Position numbers and translations under genes: made by a program. From NCBI RefSeq assembly GCF_020715565.1, contig NZ_CP085839.1:248001-312000 (forward strand): a stretch of DNA of 64,000 bases, written 5' to 3'. Position 1 is the stretch's first letter. Each line of letters begins with the position of its first letter. Source of the stretch: Nocardioides sp. Kera G14. GTDB taxonomy: Bacteria; Actinomycetota; Actinomycetes; Propionibacteriales; Nocardioidaceae. Under the pieces are notes generated by a model. It was not told the origin of the DNA. It saw only the letters and a list, made by a program, of their open reading frames with translations, and searched no databases. Positions 18,462-29,301 of the stretch are shown here, piece by piece.

Positions 18462-19030
18462 TATTGCGACGAGGGATCCTCGTCGTGCTCGCAGCGCTCA
18501 TCGTGCTGTCGTGTGCGGCGCTGGGCTATCAGGCGGTGCACCGCGGCGGCGCACCCTGGTCCACCGACAATCCCACCCAGGACGCCCGCGACGTCGTCAT
18601 GGGACAGGCCCGGACGTTCATGTCCACGGTCAACACCTATGGCCCCGACCTCGTCGAGGGGCAGACGATGCCGACGTACCGGGCGGACGTGGAGAAGCTC
18701 GTGACGGCGAAGTTCAAGGCCGACTTCGAGCAGAACGTGCCGTACGCCGAGGCGACCGTGATCCAGTCGGGCCTCGCCCGGACGACCAAGGTCGACGCGA
18801 CCGGCGTCGGCGACCTCGACCTCGACCGCGGCAGGGCGACCGTCCTGGTGGCCGGTGACCTGACCAACTCCTTCCCGGACCCCAAGGCGCCGAAGGACCC
18901 GAGCAAGCGGACGTCCGCCGACGCCCAGCCGTACCGGGTCGAGGTCACGCTCGTCCGCCAGGGCGGGGTGTGGAAGGTCGACGACTTCACCCCCGTCGGG
19001 GCCGAGGCGCAGCAGGAGGCCCAGCAGTGA
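18458..19030 (+). CDS. Mce-associated membrane protein 1
   Basis: 190 residues with one N-terminal transmembrane helix (GILVVLAALIVLSCAALGYQ) and an extracytoplasmic domain of the NTF2-like type seen in Mce-associated (Mam) proteins: an ARTFMSTVNTYG helix, then VEVTLVRQGGVWKVDDFTPV near the end. Mam proteins are thought to stabilise Mce complexes. GTG start overlaps mceF by 4 nt. Ends in a Gln/Glu-rich tail. Confidence 0.8.
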   Translation: MILRRGILVVLAALIVLSCAALGYQAVHRGGAPWSTDNPTQDARDVVMGQARTFMSTVNTYGPDLVEGQTMPTYRADVEKLVTAKFKADFEQNVPYAEATVIQSGLARTTKVDATGVGDLDLDRGRATVLVAGDLTNSFPDPKAPKDPSKRTSADAQPYRVEVTLVRQGGVWKVDDFTPVGAEAQQEAQQ

Positions 19031-19515
19031 GCCGGTGGACCCGTGGCTGGGTGCTCGCCCTCGTCGGCCTGGTCGCCCTCGTGCTCGTGGCCGTGGCGGC
19101 GTACGCCTGGACCCGCCCGGACCCGGTGCGGGCTGAGGACTCCGCCCGTGCCGCGCTGGAGGCGGCCGAGCAGGCGGCGGTGCCGGTGACGACGTACGAC
19201 TACCGCACCCTCGACGATGACGAGGCCGCCGCCAAGGGCTGGCTGACCGGTCACTACCGGAGCGCGCACCACTACGACGACCTCTGGCAGACGATCAAGA
19301 AGAACGCCGTCACGGCGAAGACGGTCATCACGGGGAAGGTCGTCGGCTCGGGCATCGTGCACGCGACGCCCGACCGGGTGCAGGTGCTTGTCCTCATCGA
19401 CCGGCCGACCAGCAACGTCGACACGCCCACGCCTGTCACCTACGAGGACCACGTCACCCTTACGATGGTCCAGTCCTCCGGCCGATGGCTGGTGGACGAT
19501 TTGGTCACGCAGTAG
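19027..19515 (+). CDS. Mce-associated membrane protein 2
   Basis: 162 residues, same plan as the preceding gene: N-terminal helix (VLALVGLVALVLVAVAAYAW), an outside domain with YDYRTLDDDEAAAKGWLTG, and the closing strand SSGRWLVDDLVTQ. Such NTF2-like Mam proteins often come in pairs after mceF. The GTG start overlaps the previous stop by 4 nt. Its last codons contain the -35 region of the rpoB promoter. Confidence 0.8.
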   Translation: MSRWTRGWVLALVGLVALVLVAVAAYAWTRPDPVRAEDSARAALEAAEQAAVPVTTYDYRTLDDDEAAAKGWLTGHYRSAHHYDDLWQTIKKNAVTAKTVITGKVVGSGIVHATPDRVQVLVLIDRPTSNVDTPTPVTYEDHVTLTMVQSSGRWLVDDLVTQ

Positions 19516-19528
19516 AACAGGGTATGCT
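19501..19528 (+). promoter_or_regulatory. rpoBC promoter
   Basis: TTGGTC (19501-19506) and TATGCT (19523-19528) with a 16-bp spacer, just before a leader of about 95 nt. The -35 element lies within the last codons of the Mce-associated gene. Confidence 0.5.
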
Positions 19529-19629
19529 AGCGCTTTGCGCGTGCCCTCAAATACCCTTCGGTCTGTCCGGTGACCTCTGCGGTGGTCGGCTCGCGCATAT
19601 CACCAGCGAAATCTGTTGAAGGATTCCTC

Positions 19630-22600
19630 TTGGCCGCGCGCAGCTCCTCTGCTGATTCCACTACCCGTCGCCTTTCTTTCGCAAAGATCACCGAGCCGCT
19701 GGAGGTCCCGCAGCTTCTTGCGCTGCAGACCGACAGCTTCGATTGGTTGATCGGCAACGAGATCCACGCCGAGCGCATCGCGGCCCGCCGCGCTGCGGGC
19801 GAGGATGTGTCCGACAAGTCGGGCCTCCAGGAGATCTTCGAGGAGATCTCTCCCATCGAGGACTTCTCCGAGACCATGTCGCTCTCGTTCGAGAACCCCG
19901 TCTTCTACGACCCCAAGTACACGGTCGAGGAGTGCAAGGAGAAGGACTTCACCTACTCCGCGCCGCTCTACGTCTCGGCCGAGTTCACCAACAACGACAC
20001 CGGTGAGATCAAGGGCCAGACGGTCTTCATGGGCGACTTCCCGCTCATGACCGACAAGGGCACCTTCATCATCAACGGCACCGAGCGTGTCGTCGTCTCG
20101 CAGCTCGTCCGCTCCCCGGGCGTCTACTTCGAGCGCACCGCCGACAAGACGTCGGACAAGGACATCTTCACCGCGAAGCTCATCCCGAGCCGTGGTGCCT
20201 GGCTCGAGTTCGAGATCGACAAGCGCGACCTCGTCGGCGTCCGCCTCGACCGCAAGCGCAAGCAGAACGTCACCGTGCTGCTCAAGGCGCTCGGCTGGAC
20301 CAACGAGCAGATCCGCGAGGAGTTCGGCGAGTACGAGTCGATGATGTTGACCCTCGAGAAGGACAACACCACCGGCCAGGACGACGCCCTGCTCGACATC
20401 TACCGCAAGCTCCGTCCGGGCGAGCCGCCCACGCGTGAGGCTGCCCAGACGCTGCTCAACAACTACTACTTCAACCCCAAGCGCTACGACACCGCCAAGG
20501 TCGGCCGCTACAAGGTGAACAAGAAGTTGGGCCTGCTCGAGGCGTTCGACCAGCAGACGCTGACCGTCGACGACATCGTCGCTGCGATCAAGTACATCGT
20601 CGCGCTGCACGACGGCCGCACCCAGCTCGAGACGCCGCAGGGCCTCATCGACATCGCGCCCGACGACATCGACCACTTCGGCAACCGTCGTATGCGCACC
20701 GTCGGCGAGCTCATCCAGAACCAGCTCCGCACGGGTCTGGCCCGTATGGAGCGCGTGGTCCGCGAGCGCATGACGACCCAGGACGTCGAGGCCATCACGC
20801 CGCAGTCCCTGATCAACATCCGCCCGGTCGTCGCGGCGCTGAAGGAGTTCTTCGGAACCTCGCAGCTCTCGCAGTTCATGGACCAGAACAACCCGCTCGC
20901 GGGTCTGACCCACAAGCGCCGCCTCTCCGCGCTCGGCCCGGGTGGTCTCTCCCGCGACCGCGCCGGCATGGAGGTCCGTGACGTCCACCCGTCGCACTAC
21001 GGCCGCATGTGCCCGATCGAGACGCCGGAAGGCCCGAACATCGGCCTCATCGGCTCGCTCGCGAGCTTCGGTCGGATCAACCCGTTCGGCTTCGTCGAGA
21101 CGCCCTACCGCAAGGTCGTCGACGGCGTCGTGACGGACCAGATCGACTACCTCACGGCCGACGACGAGTCGAAGACCGTCATCGCCCAGGCGAACGCGGT
21201 CCTCGACAACAACGGCAAGTTCGTCGACGAGCGCGTCCTCGTGCGCCTCGCCGACGGCGAGGTCTCCGAGGTCCCGGCCGCCGAGGTCGACTACATGGAC
21301 GTCTCGCCGCGGCAGATGGTGTCGGTCGCGACCGCGCTCATCCCGTTCCTCGAGCACGACGACGCCAACCGTGCCCTCATGGGCGCGAACATGCAGCGTC
21401 AGGCCGTTCCGCTCGTCCGCAGCGAGGCCCCGCTCGTCGGCACCGGCATCGAGTACCGCGCCGCGGTCGACGCCGGTGACGTCGTCGTCGCGAAGAAGGC
21501 CGGCGTCGTCAAGGACGTCTCGGCCGACGTGATCGAGACCATGAACGACGACGGCACGTACACGACGTACAAGCTGGCCAAGTTCACGCGCTCGAACCAG
21601 GGCACCTGCGTCAACCAGATCCCGCTCGTCACCGAGGGTGACCGCGTCGAGGTCGGCTCGCCGATCGCCGACGGCCCGGCCACCGAGGGCGCCGAGATGG
21701 CGCTCGGCCAGAACCTGCTCGTGGCGTTCATGCCGTGGCAGGGTCACAACTACGAGGACGCGATCATCCTGTCGCAGCGTCTCGTGCAGCAGGACTACCT
21801 CACCTCGATCCACATCGAGGAGCACGAGGTCGACGCCCGCGACACGAAGCTCGGCCCGGAGGAGATCACCCGGGACATCCCGAACGTCTCCGAGGAGATG
21901 CTGGCCGACCTCGACGAGCGCGGCATCATCCGCATCGGTGCCGAGGTCACGACCGGTGACATCCTCGTCGGCAAGGTCACGCCCAAGGGCGAGACCGAGC
22001 TGACCCCGGAGGAGCGCCTGCTCCGCGCGATCTTCGGTGAGAAGGCACGCGAGGTCCGCGACACGTCCATGAAGGTCCCGCACGGCGAGGAGGGCACCGT
22101 CATCGGTGTCCGCGTCTTCGACCGCGAGGAGGGCGACGAGCTGCCCCCGGGCGTCAACCAGCTCGTCCGCGTATACGTCGCCCAGAAGCGCAAGATCTCC
22201 GTCGGTGACAAGCTCGCCGGCCGTCACGGCAACAAGGGTGTCATCGCCAAGATCCTGCCCGTGGAGGACATGCCCTTCATGGAGGACGGAACCCCGGTCG
22301 ACGTCATCCTCAACCCGCTCGGTGTTCCGCGTCGTATGAACATCGGTCAGGTCCTCGAGCTCCACCTCGGCTGGCTTGCCAAGCAGGGCTGGGACCTCGA
22401 CCTGATGGACGACAAGAAGTCCAAGACCGAGGACTGGGCCCAGCGCCTGATGTCGATCCACGCCGACAAGGCCGAGCCGAACACGAAGGTCGCCACGCCG
22501 GTCTTCGACGGTGCGCTCGAGGACGAGATCACGGGTCTGCTCAGCGCCACCATCCCGAACCGCGACGGCTTCCGTGTCGTCAAGGAGGACGGCAAGGCCC

Positions 22601-23106
22601 GGCTCTTCGACGGTCGCTCCGGCGAGCCGTTCCCCGAGCCGGTGTCGGTGGGCTACATGTACATCCTCAAGCTTCACCACCTGGTCGACGACAAGATCCA
22701 CGCCCGCTCGACCGGCCCGTACTCGATGATCACCCAGCAGCCGCTCGGCGGTAAGGCCCAGTTCGGTGGCCAGCGCTTCGGTGAGATGGAGGTCTGGGCA
22801 ATGGAGGCGTACGGCGCCGCCTACGCCCTCCAGGAGCTCCTCACCATCAAGTCCGACGACGTGCCCGGTCGCGTCAAGGTCTACGAGGCGATCGTCAAGG
22901 GTGAGAACATCCCCGACTCCGGCATCCCGGAGTCCTTCAAGGTCCTCGTCAAGGAGATGCAGTCGCTCTGCCTCAACGTCGAGGTCCTTTCCCAGGACGG
23001 CAGCGCCATCGAGCTCAAGGATGCGGAGGAGGACGTGTTCCGCGCCGCTGAGGAGCTGGGCATCGACCTTTCCCGTCGTGAGCCGTCGTCCGTCGAAGAA
23101 GTCTGA
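19630..23106 (+). CDS. rpoB: DNA-directed RNA polymerase subunit beta
   Basis: 1158 residues, normal for actinobacteria. The TTG start at 19630 is supported by GAAGGA 6 nt upstream and by the mycobacterial-type start (LAARSSSAD... then [12 protein letters not shown]). The rifampicin region reads [20 protein letters not shown] followed by [11 protein letters not shown], with Asp516, His526 and Ser531 equivalents conserved (E. coli numbering) and Ala at the 522 position. Other core motifs are [33 protein letters not shown] and [18 protein letters not shown]. Followed by rpoC after 20 bp. Confidence 0.99.
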   Translation: MAARSSSADSTTRRLSFAKITEPLEVPQLLALQTDSFDWLIGNEIHAERIAARRAAGEDVSDKSGLQEIFEEISPIEDFSETMSLSFENPVFYDPKYTVEECKEKDFTYSAPLYVSAEFTNNDTGEIKGQTVFMGDFPLMTDKGTFIINGTERVVVSQLVRSPGVYFERTADKTSDKDIFTAKLIPSRGAWLEFEIDKRDLVGVRLDRKRKQNVTVLLKALGWTNEQIREEFGEYESMMLTLEKDNTTGQDDALLDIYRKLRPGEPPTREAAQTLLNNYYFNPKRYDTAKVGRYKVNKKLGLLEAFDQQTLTVDDIVAAIKYIVALHDGRTQLETPQGLIDIAPDDIDHFGNRRMRTVGELIQNQLRTGLARMERVVRERMTTQDVEAITPQSLINIRPVVAALKEFFGTSQLSQFMDQNNPLAGLTHKRRLSALGPGGLSRDRAGMEVRDVHPSHYGRMCPIETPEGPNIGLIGSLASFGRINPFGFVETPYRKVVDGVVTDQIDYLTADDESKTVIAQANAVLDNNGKFVDERVLVRLADGEVSEVPAAEVDYMDVSPRQMVSVATALIPFLEHDDANRALMGANMQRQAVPLVRSEAPLVGTGIEYRAAVDAGDVVVAKKAGVVKDVSADVIETMNDDGTYTTYKLAKFTRSNQGTCVNQIPLVTEGDRVEVGSPIADGPATEGAEMALGQNLLVAFMPWQGHNYEDAIILSQRLVQQDYLTSIHIEEHEVDARDTKLGPEEITRDIPNVSEEMLADLDERGIIRIGAEVTTGDILVGKVTPKGETELTPEERLLRAIFGEKAREVRDTSMKVPHGEEGTVIGVRVFDREEGDELPPGVNQLVRVYVAQKRKISVGDKLAGRHGNKGVIAKILPVEDMPFMEDGTPVDVILNPLGVPRRMNIGQVLELHLGWLAKQGWDLDLMDDKKSKTEDWAQRLMSIHADKAEPNTKVATPVFDGALEDEITGLLSATIPNRDGFRVVKEDGKARLFDGRSGEPFPEPVSVGYMYILKLHHLVDDKIHARSTGPYSMITQQPLGGKAQFGGQRFGEMEVWAMEAYGAAYALQELLTIKSDDVPGRVKVYEAIVKGENIPDSGIPESFKVLVKEMQSLCLNVEVLSQDGSAIELKDAEEDVFRAAEELGIDLSRREPSSVEEV

Positions 23107-23126
23107 GCAAGGTAGGTATTCACAAA

Positions 23127-26100
23127 GTGTTGGACGTTAACTTCTTCGACCAGCTTCGGATCGGCCTGGCCACCGCGGACGAGATCCGCGCGTGGAGCCA
23201 CGGTGAGGTCAAGAAGCCGGAGACCATCAACTACCGCACGCTCAAGCCCGAGCGTGACGGCCTCTTCTGCGAGAAGATCTTCGGTCCCACCCGGGACTGG
23301 GAGTGCTACTGCGGCAAGTACAAGCGCGTGCGCTTCAAGGGCATCATCTGCGAGCGCTGTGGCGTCGAGGTCACCCGCTCGAAGGTGCGTCGTGAGCGCA
23401 TGGGCCACATCGAGCTCGCTGCTCCCGTGACCCACATCTGGTACTTCAAGGGCGTTCCGTCGCGGCTGGGCTACCTGCTCGACCTCGCCCCGAAGGACCT
23501 CGAGAAGGTCATCTACTTCGCGGCGTACATGATCACCTCCGTCGACGAGGAGGCCCGTCACCGCGACCTGTCCTCCCTCGAGAACAAGGTGGGCCTCGAG
23601 CGTGACCGCCTCACCAAGCGGATGGACACGGCGCTCAACGACCGCCAGAAGAAGCTCGAGGAGGACCTCGCGGCTCTGGAGGCCGAGGGTGCCAAGGCCG
23701 ACCAGAAGCGCAAGGTGCGTGACGGTGCCGAGCGTGAGCTCGCCTCGATCCGCAAGCGCTCCGAGGCCGAGCTCGCCCGCCTCGAGGAGGTCTGGGACAC
23801 GTTCAAGAGCCTCAAGGTCCAGGACCTCATGGGTGACGAGCTCCTCTACCGCGAGATGAAGAACTGGTTCGGCAAGTACTTCGAGGGCCACATGGGCGCC
23901 ACGGCGATCCAGAAGCGCCTCCAGGACTTCGACATCGACGGGGAGGTGGAGTCGCTCCGCGAGACCATCGCTACCGGCAAGGGCCAGCGCAAGGTCCGTG
24001 CCCTCAAGCGCCTCAAGGTCGTCGACGCCTTCCGCAAGACCGGCAACCAGCCGATCGGCATGGTCCTGGACGCCGTCCCGGTCATCCCGCCGGACCTGCG
24101 CCCGATGGTGCAGCTCGACGGTGGCCGCTTCGCGACCTCCGATCTGAACGACCTCTACCGTCGTGTGATCAACCGCAACAACCGACTCAAGCGACTGCTC
24201 GACCTCGGTGCTCCGGAGATCATCGTCAACAACGAGAAGCGCATGCTTCAGGAGGCAGTCGACTCGCTGTTCGACAACGGCCGTCGTGGTCGCCCGGTGA
24301 CGGGCCCCGGCAACCGCCCGCTCAAGTCGCTCTCCGACATGCTCAAGGGCAAGCAGGGTCGCTTCCGTCAGAACCTCCTCGGCAAGCGTGTGGACTACTC
24401 GGGTCGTTCCGTCATCGTCTCGGGTCCGCAGCTGAAGCTGCACCAGTGCGGTCTGCCCAAGCAGATGGCCTTGGAGCTCTTCAAGCCGTTCGTGATGAAG
24501 CGCCTGGTCGACCTGTCGCACGCGCAGAACATCAAGTCCGCCAAGCGGATGGTCGAGCGCGCCCGCCCGGTCGTGTGGGACGTCCTCGAAGAGGTCATCA
24601 CCGAGCACCCGGTCCTGCTCAACCGTGCGCCCACGCTCCACCGTCTGGGCATCCAGGCGTTCGAGCCTCAGCTCATCGAGGGTAAGGCCATCCAGCTCCA
24701 CCCGCTCGTGTGTGGGGCCTTCAACGCCGACTTCGACGGTGACCAGATGGCTGTCCACCTGCCGCTGTCGGCCGAGGCCCAGGCTGAGGCCCGTGTCCTC
24801 ATGCTCTCGACGAACAACATCCTCAAGCCGTCGGACGGTCGTCCGGTGACGATGCCGTCGCAGGACATGATCATCGGTCTCTTCTTCCTCACGACCGACC
24901 GCGACGAGCAGCCCGGTGAGGGTCGCGCCTTCGCGTCGCCCGCCGAGGCGATCATGGCCTTCGACCGTGGCGAGATCTCGCTGCAGTCGGTCGTCAAGAT
25001 CCGGCTCGACGACATCGTGCCGCCGGAGGGCTGGGAGGCTCCTGAGGGCTGGACCGAGGGTGACGCCGTCATCCTCGAGACGACCCTGGGCCGCACCATC
25101 TTCAACGACACGCTGCCTGCGGACTTCCCGTACGTGAACGAGGAGGTCGGCAAGAAGCGCCTCGGTGCCATCGTCAACGCCCTCGCGGAGCGTTACCCGA
25201 AGGTCGTCGTCGCCGCGTCGCTCGACGCCCTCAAGGACAACGGCTTCCACTGGGCCACGCGGTCGGGTGTCACGGTCTCCATCGACGACGTCACGACGCC
25301 GTCGAACAAGATCGAGATCCTCAAGGACTACGAGGACAAGGCCACCAAGATCCAGAAGCAGTTCGAGCGTGGTCTCGTGACTGACGAGGAGCGCCGTCAG
25401 GAGCTCGTCGAGATCTGGACCGAGGCGGCCAAGGAGGTCGGTGACGCGATGGAGAAGGCCTTCGACAAGAAGAACCCGATCTACATGCAGGTCACCTCCG
25501 GCGCCTCCGGTAACTTCAACCAGATCCGCCAGGTCGGCGCCATGCGTGGTCTTGTGGCCAACCCGAAGGGCGAGATCATCCCGCGCCCGATCAAGGCCAA
25601 CTTCCGCGAGGGCCTCTCCGTGCTCGAGTACTTCATCTCGACGCACGGTGCTCGTAAGGGTCTTGCCGACACCGCGCTCCGTACGGCCGACTCGGGTTAC
25701 CTGACCCGTCGTCTGGTCGACGTGTCGCAGGACGTCATCATCCGCGAGGAGGACTGCGGCACCGAGCGTGGCTTCATGGTCTCGATCGTGGACGACGACG
25801 TCGAGACGACGGCGTACGCCCGCACCGCGGCCGAGGAGATCGTCGGCCCCGACGGCACCGTGCTCGCCGCCGCCGGCGAGGACCTGGGTGACGTCAAGAT
25901 CGCTGAGCTCGCCGCCGCCGGCGTCGAGGAGGTCAAGATCCGCTCCGTCCTCACCTGTGAGGCCGCGACCGGTACCTGCGCCAAGTGCTACGGCCGTTCG
26001 CTCGCGACCGGCAAGCTCGTCGACATCGGTGAGGCGGTCGGCATCATCGCCGCCCAGTCCATCGGTGAGCCGGGCACACAGCTCACGATGCGTACCTTCC

Positions 26101-26972
26101 ACACCGGTGGTGTGGCGTCGGCCTCCGACATCACGCAGGGTCTGCCGCGTGTCGTCGAGCTCTTCGAGGCCCGTACCCCCAAGGGTGTCGCCCCGATCAG
26201 CGAGGCCGCCGGCCGCGTGACGATCGAGGAGACCGACAAGGCCCGCAAGGTCCTGGTCACCCCGGACGACGGCTCCGAGGTCGTCGAGTACGTCGTCTCG
26301 CGTCGTTCGCGCCTCAACGTCGCCGACGGTGACCACGTCGAGGTCGGTCGCACCCTGACGGTCGGTACCCCCGACCCGAAGGAGGTCCTCCGCATCCTCG
26401 GTGTCCGCTCCACGCAGAAGCACCTCGTGGACGAGGTCCAGGGCGTCTACAAGAGCCAGGGTGTGGCGATCCACGCCAAGCACATCGAGATCATCGTCCG
26501 GCAGATGCTGCGCCGGATCACGGTGCTCGAGTCCGGCGAGACCAACCTGCTCCCGTCCGACCTGGTCGACCGCGCTCTCTACGAGTCGGAGAACCGTCGG
26601 GTCGTCTCCGAGGGCGGCAAGCCGGCCTCGGGTCGTCCGGAGCTGATGGGCATCACGAAGGCGTCGCTCGCGACGGAGTCGTGGCTGTCGGCGGCCTCCT
26701 TCCAGGAGACCACCCGCGTCCTCACCGACGCTGCCATCAACGGTCGTTCCGACAGCCTGCGCGGCCTGAAGGAGAACGTCATCATCGGTAAGCTCATCCC
26801 GGCCGGTACCGGCCTGGAGCGCTACCGGAGCATCCGGGTCGAGCCGACCGAGGAGGCCCGCGCGGCCGCCTACTCGGTGACCGGATATGACAGCTACGAC
26901 TACGACTTCGGCAACGGGTCGGGTCAGCCGGTGGCGCTCGACGACTTCGACTTCGGTTCCTACCAGAACTGA
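23127..26972 (+). CDS. rpoC: DNA-directed RNA polymerase subunit beta'
   Basis: 1281 residues. GTG start gives [19 protein letters not shown], as in mycobacteria. Zinc site 1 is CYCGKY...CERCG near residue 60. The catalytic NADFDGD motif holds the Mg2+, and the second zinc site is [13 protein letters not shown]. The trigger-loop/bridge region is conserved ([20 protein letters not shown]). A perfect 17-bp hairpin follows the stop. Confidence 0.99.
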   Translation: MLDVNFFDQLRIGLATADEIRAWSHGEVKKPETINYRTLKPERDGLFCEKIFGPTRDWECYCGKYKRVRFKGIICERCGVEVTRSKVRRERMGHIELAAPVTHIWYFKGVPSRLGYLLDLAPKDLEKVIYFAAYMITSVDEEARHRDLSSLENKVGLERDRLTKRMDTALNDRQKKLEEDLAALEAEGAKADQKRKVRDGAERELASIRKRSEAELARLEEVWDTFKSLKVQDLMGDELLYREMKNWFGKYFEGHMGATAIQKRLQDFDIDGEVESLRETIATGKGQRKVRALKRLKVVDAFRKTGNQPIGMVLDAVPVIPPDLRPMVQLDGGRFATSDLNDLYRRVINRNNRLKRLLDLGAPEIIVNNEKRMLQEAVDSLFDNGRRGRPVTGPGNRPLKSLSDMLKGKQGRFRQNLLGKRVDYSGRSVIVSGPQLKLHQCGLPKQMALELFKPFVMKRLVDLSHAQNIKSAKRMVERARPVVWDVLEEVITEHPVLLNRAPTLHRLGIQAFEPQLIEGKAIQLHPLVCGAFNADFDGDQMAVHLPLSAEAQAEARVLMLSTNNILKPSDGRPVTMPSQDMIIGLFFLTTDRDEQPGEGRAFASPAEAIMAFDRGEISLQSVVKIRLDDIVPPEGWEAPEGWTEGDAVILETTLGRTIFNDTLPADFPYVNEEVGKKRLGAIVNALAERYPKVVVAASLDALKDNGFHWATRSGVTVSIDDVTTPSNKIEILKDYEDKATKIQKQFERGLVTDEERRQELVEIWTEAAKEVGDAMEKAFDKKNPIYMQVTSGASGNFNQIRQVGAMRGLVANPKGEIIPRPIKANFREGLSVLEYFISTHGARKGLADTALRTADSGYLTRRLVDVSQDVIIREEDCGTERGFMVSIVDDDVETTAYARTAAEEIVGPDGTVLAAAGEDLGDVKIAELAAAGVEEVKIRSVLTCEAATGTCAKCYGRSLATGKLVDIGEAVGIIAAQSIGEPGTQLTMRTFHTGGVASASDITQGLPRVVELFEARTPKGVAPISEAAGRVTIEETDKARKVLVTPDDGSEVVEYVVSRRSRLNVADGDHVEVGRTLTVGTPDPKEVLRILGVRSTQKHLVDEVQGVYKSQGVAIHAKHIEIIVRQMLRRITVLESGETNLLPSDLVDRALYESENRRVVSEGGKPASGRPELMGITKASLATESWLSAASFQETTRVLTDAAINGRSDSLRGLKENVIIGKLIPAGTGLERYRSIRVEPTEEARAAAYSVTGYDSYDYDFGNGSGQPVALDDFDFGSYQN

Positions 26973-27006
26973 GGTCTGAGGCGCCGGACGGCGCGTCTAC
27001 TGCGTT

Positions 27007-27047
27007 CCGAAGGGGAGGCGACCAAACCCGGGTCGCCTCCCCTTCGG
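27007..27047 (+). terminator. Terminator after rpoC
   Basis: A perfect 17-bp stem with arms 27007-27023 and 27031-27047 (GAAGGGGAGGCGACC side), 7-nt loop, and no U-tract. A GC-rich hairpin of the kind common after actinobacterial operons. Confidence 0.85.
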
Positions 27048-27079
27048 CGCCTTCTAGCCGCGCGCGTCAGGCACCTCAT

Positions 27080-27093
27080 ACCCTCGGTAGGGT
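27080..27093 (+). promoter_or_regulatory. Leaderless promoter with small palindrome
   Basis: TAGGGT (27088-27093) is followed by 6 nt and the GTG at 27100. The box is also the right arm of ACCCT-CGGT-AGGGT (27080-27093), which could be a regulator site. Confidence 0.45.
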
Positions 27094-27099
27094 TGTGTC

Positions 27100-28371
27100 G
27101 TGTCCTCCCTTCCGACCTCGTGCGACGTCCTGGTCGTCGGCGCCGGCCCGGCGGGCTCGGCGGCGGCGACGTGGGCGGCGCGCGCAGGCCTCGAGGTCGT
27201 GCTCGTCGACATGGCTGTCTTCCCGCGCGACAAGACCTGTGGCGACGGACTCACCCCGCGTGCCGTCCACGAGCTCTCCCTGCTCGGCCTGACCGACTGG
27301 GTCCGGACGCATCCCGTCTCACGGGGCCTGCGGGCGCACGGGTTCGGGCAGACGCTGGAGCTGCCGTGGCCGGGCGGGTCGCTCCCTGACTGGGGCTCGG
27401 CTGTCGCCCGCGTCGAGCTGGACGGCCACCTGCGGGACGTGGCGATCAAGTCCGGAGCGACCGCGCTCGATGGGCTCAAGGCCGTCGGCGTACGGCGGGA
27501 GGGAGAGCGGGTCGCTGCCGTCCTCTTCGACGGTGCCGAGGCCGGTGTGCGCAGCGAGATCGCGTGTCGCCACCTGATCGTTGCCGACGGCGTGCGGTCG
27601 CCGCTGGGCAAGGTGCTCGGGCGGGAGTGGCACCGGGACACGGTGTACGGCGTCGCCGGCCGCTCGTACGTCGCCTCCTCCCGCGCCGACGATCCGTGGA
27701 TCTCCTCCCACCTCGAGCTCCGCGACGAGTCCGACGCGGTGCTCTCGGGGTACGGCTGGGTCTTCCCGCTCGGAGGTGGACAGGTCAACCTCGGTGCCGG
27801 CACGCTCGCGACCTCCAAGCGGCCTGCGGACGTCGCCATCAAGCCGCTGATGCGGCTCTACGCCTCACAGATCGCTGTCGAGTTCGGGCTCGAGGCCACT
27901 GGGGCGGACGGCGCTGTCGCGCTGCGCCAGGAGGCGAGTGCGCTGCTGCCGATGGGTGGCGCCGTCTCGAACGTCGCTGGTCCCAACTGGGCGCTGATCG
28001 GTGACGCCGCAGCCTGTGTCAACCCGCTCAACGGCGAGGGCATCGACTACGGCCTGGAGACCGGGCGGCTGATCGCCTCGGTCCTCGCCGAGGCGCCGAA
28101 CACGCCGCTCACCGACATCTGGCCCGAGATCCTGCGCGAGCACTACGGCGAGGCGTTCTCGATCGCCCGTCGCCTCGCCGGCATCGCGACCAACCCCCGC
28201 CTCGTGGCGGCGCTCGGCCCGCTCGGCATGCGCAGTGACTGGCTGATGACACTGGCCCTGCGCTGGATGGGCAACCTCGTCACCGACGACGACCGCGACC
28301 GGGCCGCACGCGTCTGGCAGTGGGCCGGACGTCGGTCGCTGGCCGTCGACCGTCGCCCGCTCTTCGCATGA
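27100..28371 (+). CDS. Geranylgeranyl-reductase-family FAD oxidoreductase
   Basis: 423 residues. The N-terminal Rossmann motif DVLVVGAGPAGSAAATWAAR binds FAD, followed by the family signature FPRDKTCGDGLTPRAV and, at about residue 310, GDAAACVNPLNGEGIDYGLE. Enzymes of this family reduce isoprenoid chains, for example MenJ, which saturates the menaquinone tail; menaquinone reductase is a reasonable inference but not proven by sequence. Start GTG 27100 fits a leaderless transcript. The next gene (Nudix) starts 24 bp downstream. Confidence 0.85.
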   Translation: MSSLPTSCDVLVVGAGPAGSAAATWAARAGLEVVLVDMAVFPRDKTCGDGLTPRAVHELSLLGLTDWVRTHPVSRGLRAHGFGQTLELPWPGGSLPDWGSAVARVELDGHLRDVAIKSGATALDGLKAVGVRREGERVAAVLFDGAEAGVRSEIACRHLIVADGVRSPLGKVLGREWHRDTVYGVAGRSYVASSRADDPWISSHLELRDESDAVLSGYGWVFPLGGGQVNLGAGTLATSKRPADVAIKPLMRLYASQIAVEFGLEATGADGAVALRQEASALLPMGGAVSNVAGPNWALIGDAAACVNPLNGEGIDYGLETGRLIASVLAEAPNTPLTDIWPEILREHYGEAFSIARRLAGIATNPRLVAALGPLGMRSDWLMTLALRWMGNLVTDDDRDRAARVWQWAGRRSLAVDRRPLFA

Positions 28372-28395
28372 GATCCGCTCGATGAGGTTCCGGCG

Positions 28396-29301
28396 ATGAC
28401 GAGACGCGAGAGGCTGCCGCAGGTGCAGCGGGTGGCGGCGTACGCCGTCATCCTGCGCGACGAGAAGATCCTGCTGTCGAGGCTCTCGGACACGTTGACC
28501 GCGACACCGCAGTGGACCCTGCCCGGCGGCGGACTCGACCACGGTGAGGACCCGCGCGCAGCAGTCGTCCGTGAGGTGCGGGAGGAGACGGGTCTCGACG
28601 TCACGGTCGGCGACACCGCCTGGGTGCTCTCGGCGCACTCGGCCAACACGTGGCGCCGGGGGCGCAACGTCAACGCCCACGCGCTCCGGATCGTCTACGA
28701 CGGCTGGGTGCCCGTGGACGCGCCCGAGCCGCACACCGTCGAGGTCGGTGGATCGACGGCCGAGGCGGCCTGGCTGCCGCTCGCCGACGTGCTCTCCGGC
28801 GATATCCCCACGCTGCCGCTCGTCCGGGACGCGCTCACGCAGCACCGGGTGACACAGGTGCAGCGTGTGGGGGTCTACGGCCTGCTCACCCGGACGCTCG
28901 ACGGCCGCACGGAGGTGCTCCTCACCCGCATCGCGCCGCACGCCGTCAGCGGCGGGAAGTGGCATCTGCCAGGTGGCGGGATCGACTTCGGCGAGTCCCC
29001 ACGCGAGGCACTGGTGCGGGAGTTCGCCGAGGAGACCGGACTGAAGGTCGAGATCGGGGCACCGCTCGAGATCCGTGACGTTCACTTCACCGGAGTGGCT
29101 CCCCACGGCAGGCTCGAGGACTTCCACGGCCTCCACCTGATCTTCACCGTCACGACCTCGGACACGCAGGAGCCCGTCGTCGTGGAGGTCGACGGGACCA
29201 CGGATCAGGTGGCGTGGGTGGCGATCTCCGACGTCGCCGGCCTGGACACCACCCCTCAGGTGACGGCGGCGCTCGCAGCATCTGGGAGAATCGCCCGGTG
29301 A
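28396..29301 (+). CDS. Tandem Nudix hydrolase (two Nudix domains)
   Basis: 301 residues containing two complete Nudix domains. Domain 1 (about 12-140) has the box GGLDHGEDPRAAVVREV then REETGLDV. Domain 2 (about 155-295) has GGIDFGESPREALVREF then AEETGLKV. Each keeps the REXXEE core that binds metal. Each domain begins with the same segment, VQRV(A/G)AYAV or VQRVGVYGL, which suggests internal duplication. Substrate is unknown; Nudix enzymes cleave nucleoside diphosphate linkages. The ATG has GAGG upstream, and the stop overlaps the next gene's GTG. Confidence 0.88.
   Translation: MTRRERLPQVQRVAAYAVILRDEKILLSRLSDTLTATPQWTLPGGGLDHGEDPRAAVVREVREETGLDVTVGDTAWVLSAHSANTWRRGRNVNAHALRIVYDGWVPVDAPEPHTVEVGGSTAEAAWLPLADVLSGDIPTLPLVRDALTQHRVTQVQRVGVYGLLTRTLDGRTEVLLTRIAPHAVSGGKWHLPGGGIDFGESPREALVREFAEETGLKVEIGAPLEIRDVHFTGVAPHGRLEDFHGLHLIFTVTTSDTQEPVVVEVDGTTDQVAWVAISDVAGLDTTPQVTAALAASGRIAR

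Noticed and set aside
19600..26483. Very long open frames on the minus strand opposite rpoB and rpoC (over 1000 codons each)
   Set aside because: They are the antisense result of strong third-position GC bias; the peptides are Val/Leu/Asp/Arg-rich without family features, while rpoB/rpoC are certain.
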